Source: JALYUA01 sp038203955
Lineage (GTDB): Bacteria; Acidobacteriota; Thermoanaerobaculia; UBA5066; Gp7-AA6
Length of the DNA stretch: 64,000 bases
NCBI GenBank assembly: GCA_038203955.1
Contig: JBBRDK010000006.1
Span: 7,416-71,415 of the forward strand
Reading direction: 5' to 3'
Shown: piece after piece, positions 58,678 through 64,000 of the stretch
How the letters are laid out: every line of letters starts with the position of its first letter
Numbering within the stretch: the first letter of the stretch is position 1
The notes under the pieces: model-generated
What the model saw: the letters and a program-made list of their open reading frames with translations, nothing else
The model's database searches: none
What the model was told of the DNA's origin: nothing
Program-made: the position numbers and the translations under genes

Positions 58678-61600
58678 GTGTTTCGGGGACGGCGGGCGTC
58701 TCTCGCCGCTGCGGTGATCGGCGTCCTCGCGCTCGCATTTGCCGACGGGTGGATCTTCGGGGGCGCGCAGGAGTCAGGCGGCCGTCCGCCGCGCGCTCTC
58801 GAAAGAGCTCTCGGCCGGGAGACGGCGTCGCTTTCCGCGCGCGCGGGAGCCTTCGGCGCACGGCCCGACGTCTCGCGCTCGCTGCAGGGCGGAGGCGTCG
58901 CCATTGATCGGCTCACGCTCTTTTCAGCGGCGCGGCAGGCGGTCGAGGGCGCGCCGAGCGGAACCTGGATCGCCCTGACCGATCAAGCCGGAGCGGCCCA
59001 TGCGTGGTGGGGAGACGCGCCGGCGAGCCTCGCCGGATTCCAGGAGCGCGACGGCCTCGGGACGCGCTGGTCCGCCACCCGGCTCACGCTCATCGTGCGA
59101 GTCTCGCTTCCCGGAGAGCCGCAGTCGGGCGTCGTCTACTGCGCCCGCACGGTTCCCGTCGAAGCGCCCGAGTTTGCCCGCGCACTCGGGGTCCGAGGCG
59201 CCGCCGAGGGGTGGGCTCCCGCGGTCGCCCGGCCCGGAGAGACGGCCGCGACGCTGCGCGATGCGGCGGGCCAGCCTCTTCTGGTCCTCGGACGCGCCGG
59301 CGGCGGCGTTCCCGCTCCCGCGCGCGGACGGCGAATCGCCCTCTGGATCGCCGTCGCGGCGGCCCTCTTCCTGATCGGGCGCGGCGAAAACCCCGAGCGT
59401 GTCGGCGCGGCGCTCTTCCTTCTCTTTCTGGCGGCGGAGATCGTCGTCTCGGACCGCGTTCGCGTTTCGGGCCTTCCTCGCACCTGGCTCTTCGGCGCAG
59501 GGCTCGCCCTCCTTCCGAGATCGCTCGCGATCCTCCGCGAGACCGCCCGCGCGCCGCGGCGGGAAATTCGCCTCACCACGGCGTATGGACTCTTCGTCCT
59601 CGCTCTCCTGGCGGCGGAACTCGTCCAACCGCCGGGGCTCGGCTCGCGGCTCGGCGGCTCGCCCGCGGCCCTCCTCCGGCTCGCGGGACTGACGGCGCTG
59701 GTTCTCTCGGCGCTGGCGATCGCCGCCTCCGCGGCGCGCGCTCCGTCGCGCGGAGGCGGACTCGGGCCGGCGATCGCGGCCACGGCCCTGTCCCTGGGAG
59801 GCGGCCTCGCCCTCGTCTCCGCCGCGCCCGGTTTCCTCGTCGCCGCGGTGGCGGCGGCGGTCGCCGCGTTCCACCTCTGGAGCCGCGCCATAGCGGAGGT
59901 GCGCGGGCGAGGCGGCCTCGCCGGTCCGCGGCTGGTCGCGGGCACCGCGCTCCTCGTCGTGCTCGCCGCCTCGACACTTTCCGAGCATGCCCGCGCCGTC
60001 GGAAACATGCGGCGGGCCGCCTCCGTGCGGATTCCGGACCCGGCCCGGCCTTCGGCGGATGCCGCGTTCACGGCCGAGCGGGCAGCCGAGCGCGTGCGAT
60101 CGCTGGACCTCGAGAAGACGCTGCCGGCGCCGCTCGACCGGACGGACCTCTCGGACCTCGCCTACCGCATCTGGAAGAACGGTGAGCGCCCGACGGGTCC
60201 GCCGGCCGTGAGCTCCTACGAAGTCTTCGACCTCGGAGGGCGCGCCCGTAGCAAGTTCTCGATCATCCCCGAGCCCGAATTCGGACGGCAGACTCCGGGC
60301 GGCCCGGTCCACATCGATCGCTTCGACCTCGCGGTCATCCGGCGCGACGTGGATCTGACGGCGGGCGGACGCCGGTGGGGCACCGTCGTCCTGAAGGTCG
60401 CCGACTGGCCCGAATGGGAACCGCTTCCTCCCCGGATCGAGTTCTACCGCCGCGTCGTTCTCGGGATCCGCGACGAGGCGGGATCCGAGCGCGAGACGCC
60501 TCCGAAGACCGTACTCGCCACGTACGCGCGCGACGGCGCCCGGCGCGACGAGGGTCCGCCCTTGAAGACATCGCTCCTCGAGGCGCTGCGGGGGTCCGAT
60601 CAGGCGATTCCGATTCACCTGACGTTCGCCGGCAATGATCTCTGGGGCGAGGTGCGGCCGATCCCGGACGGGTACCGGCTCGTGGCGATTCCGGGTCCGG
60701 ATTTTCTGGGCCGCCTCCTGACGGCCGCGCTCCTTCTTCCGGGTATCGCGCTGCTCGCCGGCATCTCGGCGCTTCTCTTCCTCTGGCGCCTGGTCGCGGC
60801 GCGCCGTACGGGGGAGGAGACGTTCCCGACGGGCCCCCGGACCTTCCGCGGGCGGCTCGTCGGGCTGTTCCTGCTGGTCGTGATGATCCCGCTGATGGCC
60901 GTGACGTTCTTCCTGCGAACCACGATCGTGCAGCGGTCGGTCCGCGACACCTTCGATCACGCGCGCACGGGACTCGAAACGGCGCGCAAGGTGCTCGACG
61001 ACTACCTCCCGTCCTCGACGGGCGGGCACGGGAGCCTGGTGGCGCTGGACGACGAGATCCTCGCCTGGCTCGCGAACGCCGTGGACTATGACCTCTCCGT
61101 CTACGCGCCCGACTCGAGCCTCCTCGCCACCTCGCGGCGCGACCTGTACTCCGCGGGACTGGTGCCCGATCGCGTTCCGGCGCCGGCGTACGTCGCGATC
61201 GGGCTGTCGGGCTCCGGTCAGCAGACGGGATCCCGGCCCGTGTCGGGCAGCCGGCTCGAAGAGATCACCACGAACCTGACGTCGGTTCCGGGAGCGCCCG
61301 GCGTCCGAAGCCCGGCGTTGCTCTCGATCCTTCTCCTGCCGCAGCAGCGCGTGGCCGAGGCCGAGGCGGCGCAGTTCACGGCCGCGGTCTCCGCATTCAG
61401 CCTTCTCGTTTTTCTCTTCTCGGCGCTGGTCGCGAGCCGGCTCGCCGTGCGCGTCGCGAGGCCCGTCGCGGACCTGGTCGCCGGCACGCGCGCGGTCGCG
61501 GCGGGGGACTTTGCGCCGAGGCTCGCCGAGCCGCCGGACGAAGAGTTGCGCGAGCTGGTCCGGGCGTTTCTCTCGATGTCGCGGAGCCTGAAGGAGCACA

Positions 61601-62628
61601 CGGAGGCTCTCTCCGCCGAAAAGGAGCGGCTCGCAACCCTCCTGGCGCACCTGACGGCCGGCGTGGTCGCCTACCACGAGAACGGCTCCGTCGTGCTGGC
61701 CAACCCCGCGGCGGCGGGCCTCGGTGGCGGAACGCCTGACGGCGGGACGCTCGAGGAGGTCTTCCCGGGACGCGCGATGGCCGTCGTCCGCAGCGTTCTG
61801 TCGGACGATTCTGTATCTTTATCCTCAGTGGAAATCGAGCCCCGGCCCGGGGAGCGGTGGCGGATCGTCACGGTTCCCCTTCCCCTCGGCGGCGAGGGCA
61901 CCCGCATGGCGGTTCTCGAAGACGTTTCCGATGTCGTCCGGTCCAACCGGCTCGCCGCATGGGCCGAGATGGCGCGGATCATCGCGCACGAGATCAAGAA
62001 TCCGCTGACGCCGATCCGGCTTTCCGTGGAGCACCTTCGGGAGGTGTGGAGGCGCGGCTCGGACAACTTCGAGGCCGTGCTCGACGAGTGCGTCGCCAAC
62101 GTCCTTCGGCAGACCGAGGAGCTGCGCCGGTCCGCGTCAGAGTTCTCGGATTACGCGCGGCTGCCCGCGCCCGAGATCCAGCCGACGGACGTCTCGCGCC
62201 TCGCTTCGGAGGCGGCGGCCGCCTACGCCGGCGCCGCGGGGATCGAATGGGATCTGCAGATCGAACCGAAGATGACGGCAAACGCCGACCCGCGGCTGCT
62301 CGGCCGGGTCTTCTCGAACCTGATCGGCAACGCGGTCGAAGCGCTCGCCGGAAAACCCGGACGGATACGGCTCGTCGCGCGCCCGTCCCGCGGCCACGCG
62401 GAGATCGCCGTCGAGGACACGGGGCCCGGGGTCGTTTCCGAGATTCTGCCCCGGCTCTTCGATCCTTATTTCTCGGCCAAGAGCGGAGGCACCGGACTGG
62501 GCCTCGCGATCGCGAAGAAGATCGTGGAGGAGCACGGGGGAAAGATCCGCGCCGAGAATCGGCCGGAAGGAGGTTTTCGCGTGAGCTTCGATCTTCCGCT
62601 TCTCGAGCGCTCCGAGGTTCTGGTTTGA
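58678..62628 (+). CDS. Large membrane sensor histidine kinase (NtrY-like)
   Basis: A 1,316-residue kinase, far longer than ordinary sensors. The N-terminus has a first membrane segment, then an extracytoplasmic stretch, then a block of about seven short hydrophobic helices (residues about 215-430). A large periplasmic region follows. Further membrane segments come near 680-750 (LLPGIALLAGISALLFLWRL; LVGLFLLVVMIPLMAVTFFL), a second sensor region, another helix near 905-930, HAMP (LAVRVARPVADLVAGTRAVA), a PAS-like domain near 980-1080, HisKA with H1104 in AHEIKNPLTPIRLS, and HATPase with NLIGNAVEAL, DTGPGV and GGTGLGLAIAKK. No response-regulator gene lies beside it in the window. GTG at 58678 follows the hutU stop by 14 bp. 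Confidence 0.88.
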   Translation: MFRGRRASLAAAVIGVLALAFADGWIFGGAQESGGRPPRALERALGRETASLSARAGAFGARPDVSRSLQGGGVAIDRLTLFSAARQAVEGAPSGTWIALTDQAGAAHAWWGDAPASLAGFQERDGLGTRWSATRLTLIVRVSLPGEPQSGVVYCARTVPVEAPEFARALGVRGAAEGWAPAVARPGETAATLRDAAGQPLLVLGRAGGGVPAPARGRRIALWIAVAAALFLIGRGENPERVGAALFLLFLAAEIVVSDRVRVSGLPRTWLFGAGLALLPRSLAILRETARAPRREIRLTTAYGLFVLALLAAELVQPPGLGSRLGGSPAALLRLAGLTALVLSALAIAASAARAPSRGGGLGPAIAATALSLGGGLALVSAAPGFLVAAVAAAVAAFHLWSRAIAEVRGRGGLAGPRLVAGTALLVVLAASTLSEHARAVGNMRRAASVRIPDPARPSADAAFTAERAAERVRSLDLEKTLPAPLDRTDLSDLAYRIWKNGERPTGPPAVSSYEVFDLGGRARSKFSIIPEPEFGRQTPGGPVHIDRFDLAVIRRDVDLTAGGRRWGTVVLKVADWPEWEPLPPRIEFYRRVVLGIRDEAGSERETPPKTVLATYARDGARRDEGPPLKTSLLEALRGSDQAIPIHLTFAGNDLWGEVRPIPDGYRLVAIPGPDFLGRLLTAALLLPGIALLAGISALLFLWRLVAARRTGEETFPTGPRTFRGRLVGLFLLVVMIPLMAVTFFLRTTIVQRSVRDTFDHARTGLETARKVLDDYLPSSTGGHGSLVALDDEILAWLANAVDYDLSVYAPDSSLLATSRRDLYSAGLVPDRVPAPAYVAIGLSGSGQQTGSRPVSGSRLEEITTNLTSVPGAPGVRSPALLSILLLPQQRVAEAEAAQFTAAVSAFSLLVFLFSALVASRLAVRVARPVADLVAGTRAVAAGDFAPRLAEPPDEELRELVRAFLSMSRSLKEHTEALSAEKERLATLLAHLTAGVVAYHENGSVVLANPAAAGLGGGTPDGGTLEEVFPGRAMAVVRSVLSDDSVSLSSVEIEPRPGERWRIVTVPLPLGGEGTRMAVLEDVSDVVRSNRLAAWAEMARIIAHEIKNPLTPIRLSVEHLREVWRRGSDNFEAVLDECVANVLRQTEELRRSASEFSDYARLPAPEIQPTDVSRLASEAAAAYAGAAGIEWDLQIEPKMTANADPRLLGRVFSNLIGNAVEALAGKPGRIRLVARPSRGHAEIAVEDTGPGVVSEILPRLFDPYFSAKSGGTGLGLAIAKKIVEEHGGKIRAENRPEGGFRVSFDLPLLERSEVLV

Positions 62629-64000
62629 GCCCGTCCGGCCGGCCGATCGCCGAAGGGCAGGACACCGCCGCAGGGCAGGACACCGCCGCAGGGCAGACCA
62701 GCGCCGCTGCGCAGAAGAGGCTATCGGCGCTCCTGGCGGCGGCGCTCATCGTCCTCGCGGCCGGCTGCGCCCGCCGGTCCTCGCAGAATGCGGCGCGACT
62801 GCCGGCGGGAGACGCGGTCTGGCTGCGAGACGGGAACGGCGAGCCCGGCAGCGGGGTCGAGACGGGGATCGCCCGCGCGGGTTTCGCCTCCGTGTTCCTT
62901 CCCGCGGCGACGCTCACGCACGCCGGCGGACATTGGACGGCCACGGCGGCGGATCGGCCGCCGGAGCCCCTTCAGAAGCTTCCCGTCACGCTCGTCCTCT
63001 CCGTCACCCGCGATTCTCCGGCGGCGCTCGCCGATCCCGCGGGCGCGACGGCGCTCGCCGACGCACTATGGATCGCGGCCAAGCCCGCGCTCAAGGATGT
63101 TGCCGTGTATGGCCGGGTGCGCGGCATTCACCTGGACGTGCCGTTCGCCGCCTCGGAGTCCGTCGCCTGGGCAAAAGCCGTCGAAGGGTTCCGGGCCAGG
63201 CTGCCGCGAGCGATGCTGCTCACCTGGACTCTTCCGTTCTCGCCGGGCGAGGCCGAGAAGGAGGCCTTTCAAAAGATCATCGCCGCGACGGACGGCGCGA
63301 TCGCGGTCGTCTTCGGCGAAGGCTCGGCGTCGGATCCGGCGGCCGCCGATCAACTCGGCACGCCGTGGCTCGCGGGCTACTCGCCCTCCGCCCGGGGGCG
63401 CTCGACGCCGGCGGGGAAGGCGGAGCGCGCGCTGTCGGAGTCGGTCTTCGCGCGTTTGACCGACGATCCGCGAGTCGAGTTTTCGCACGACCTTTCCCTG
63501 AAGGAAGACTCCGCGTCCTCCTTTCTGCTGACGCCCCACCAGCCGGTGACGGCCGGCGACCTGCGCTTCGCCCCCGGGGAGCGCCTCGTCTTTCGCCAGC
63601 CTTCGGTCTCGGATCTCGTGTACCGCCTCGGCGCGGACGTCGCGGGCCGACGGTCGGTCAAAGGGCGGGTCGTGATCGTGAGCGGCCGGGCCGAGGCCGA
63701 CCGCATCTTCACCCTGGCGGCGTTGAACGACATCCTGCTCGGGCGGCCGCTCGGCGCGGACCTGCGCGTGACGCTCGAGCCCGGCCGCGGCGGAATCGCC
63801 GTGGCCGCCGAGAACCCGACGCCGAACGCGTCCGTGATTTCGCGGACCTCGAACTGGGCGGAAGTCGATCTTCCCTCCGGCGGAATTTCCGACGTGCGCG
63901 CCGGGGGCTTCGACCGTTTCGAGGTGTTCGGTCCCGACGGACAGGCCGTGACGCTCGGCCGCGCCACCCGCGTGCGCTTCTTCGAGACCCTCGTCGGACC
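62625..64000 (+). CDS. Lipoprotein of unknown function, 3' end beyond the window
   Basis: The frame is open from TTG at 62625 (overlapping the kinase stop as TTGA) to the window edge, at least 458 residues. After a repetitive N-terminus (GQDTAAGQDTAAGQ) comes a lipoprotein signal LSALLAAALIVLAAGC, so the mature protein should be lipid-anchored in the envelope. The body holds VWLRDGNGEPG, KLPVTLVLSVTRDSP, VRGIHLDVPFAASESVAWAK and AMLLTWTLPF; the pattern recalls DUF3142 proteins with a TIM-barrel-like LDVP strand, but I am not certain. The true start may lie after the repeat. Stop-start overlap suggests it is cotranscribed with the sensor kinase. Confidence 0.65.
   Translation, partial: MSPSGRPIAEGQDTAAGQDTAAGQTSAAAQKRLSALLAAALIVLAAGCARRSSQNAARLPAGDAVWLRDGNGEPGSGVETGIARAGFASVFLPAATLTHAGGHWTATAADRPPEPLQKLPVTLVLSVTRDSPAALADPAGATALADALWIAAKPALKDVAVYGRVRGIHLDVPFAASESVAWAKAVEGFRARLPRAMLLTWTLPFSPGEAEKEAFQKIIAATDGAIAVVFGEGSASDPAAADQLGTPWLAGYSPSARGRSTPAGKAERALSESVFARLTDDPRVEFSHDLSLKEDSASSFLLTPHQPVTAGDLRFAPGERLVFRQPSVSDLVYRLGADVAGRRSVKGRVVIVSGRAEADRIFTLAALNDILLGRPLGADLRVTLEPGRGGIAVAAENPTPNASVISRTSNWAEVDLPSGGISDVRAGGFDRFEVFGPDGQAVTLGRATRVRFFETLVG
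62655..62708 (+). repeat. Three 18-bp tandem units in the lipoprotein N-terminus
   Basis: GGGCAGGACACCGCCGCA occurs twice exactly (62655-62672, 62673-62690) and a third time with changes (62691-62708). Eighteen bases keep the frame and encode GQDTAA repeats before the signal peptide. The region looks prone to copy-number change. Confidence 0.85.

Overview
The window is GC-rich DNA (roughly two thirds or more G+C) with short intergenic gaps and many ATGA/GTGA stop-start overlaps. The haem operon order (hemX-like, hemA, hemC, hemD, hemB, hemL), the AcnA-type aconitase, the hut genes and several families of decaying intergenic repeats suggest a free-living Gram-negative, respiring soil-type bacterium, most plausibly an Acidobacteriota member. 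This assignment is inference from gene content; no rRNA is present. All genes look chromosomal, and no transposase, integrase, plasmid or phage gene was seen.

Layout. 0-5.2 kb: a tightly overlapping plus-strand set of M1 peptidase (5' end outside the window), molybdopterin oxidoreductase, CDF metal exporter and membrane-anchored cytochrome c. 5.2-15 kb, minus strand: acnA, then hemE-hemN-hemH-hemY, then a two-gene ABC exporter. 15.1-22.3 kb, plus strand: yceI, a hemX/ccsA-like membrane protein, hemA, hemC, hemD, hemB, hemL. The two haem blocks together encode every step from glutamyl-tRNA to protohaem. 22.4-31 kb: a KefB-type antiporter, a POT peptide transporter, a frameshifted DUF481 outer-membrane gene, a membrane protein, a UdgX-type uracil-DNA glycosylase, small genes and a YncE-like beta-propeller protein.

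31.1-52.5 kb is the most interesting part: a hybrid NRPS-PKS biosynthetic cluster. A CmlA-type diiron beta-hydroxylase is coupled to a free-standing A-PCP protein whose specificity code reads as valine. Next comes a 3,098-residue KS-AT-ACP-aminotransferase-C-A-N-methyltransferase-PCP protein (code reads as glycine, hence sarcosine), then C-A-PCP-TE (code reads as asparagine). A tRNA-Lys gene follows, then a small open reading frame coupled to a last C-A-PCP protein (code reads as alanine). A plausible product is a short lipid-free peptide that starts with (beta-hydroxy)valine, is extended by one malonyl unit, is transaminated at the beta carbon, and then carries sarcosine, alanine and asparagine. 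Upstream of both transcription blocks lie copies of a 30-bp sequence placed just after an ATG and encoding ATxGTSxAKV. In two cases the resulting small reading frame ends in a stop-start overlap with the following biosynthetic gene.

52.6-64 kb: a broken DUF4198 gene, a small lipoprotein-like gene, purA (minus), hutH and hutU (plus), a very large NtrY-like membrane histidine kinase and the start of a lipoprotein gene running off the end.

Limits: everything was read by eye. Substrate codes were aligned manually to the GrsA positions. No database search was possible.
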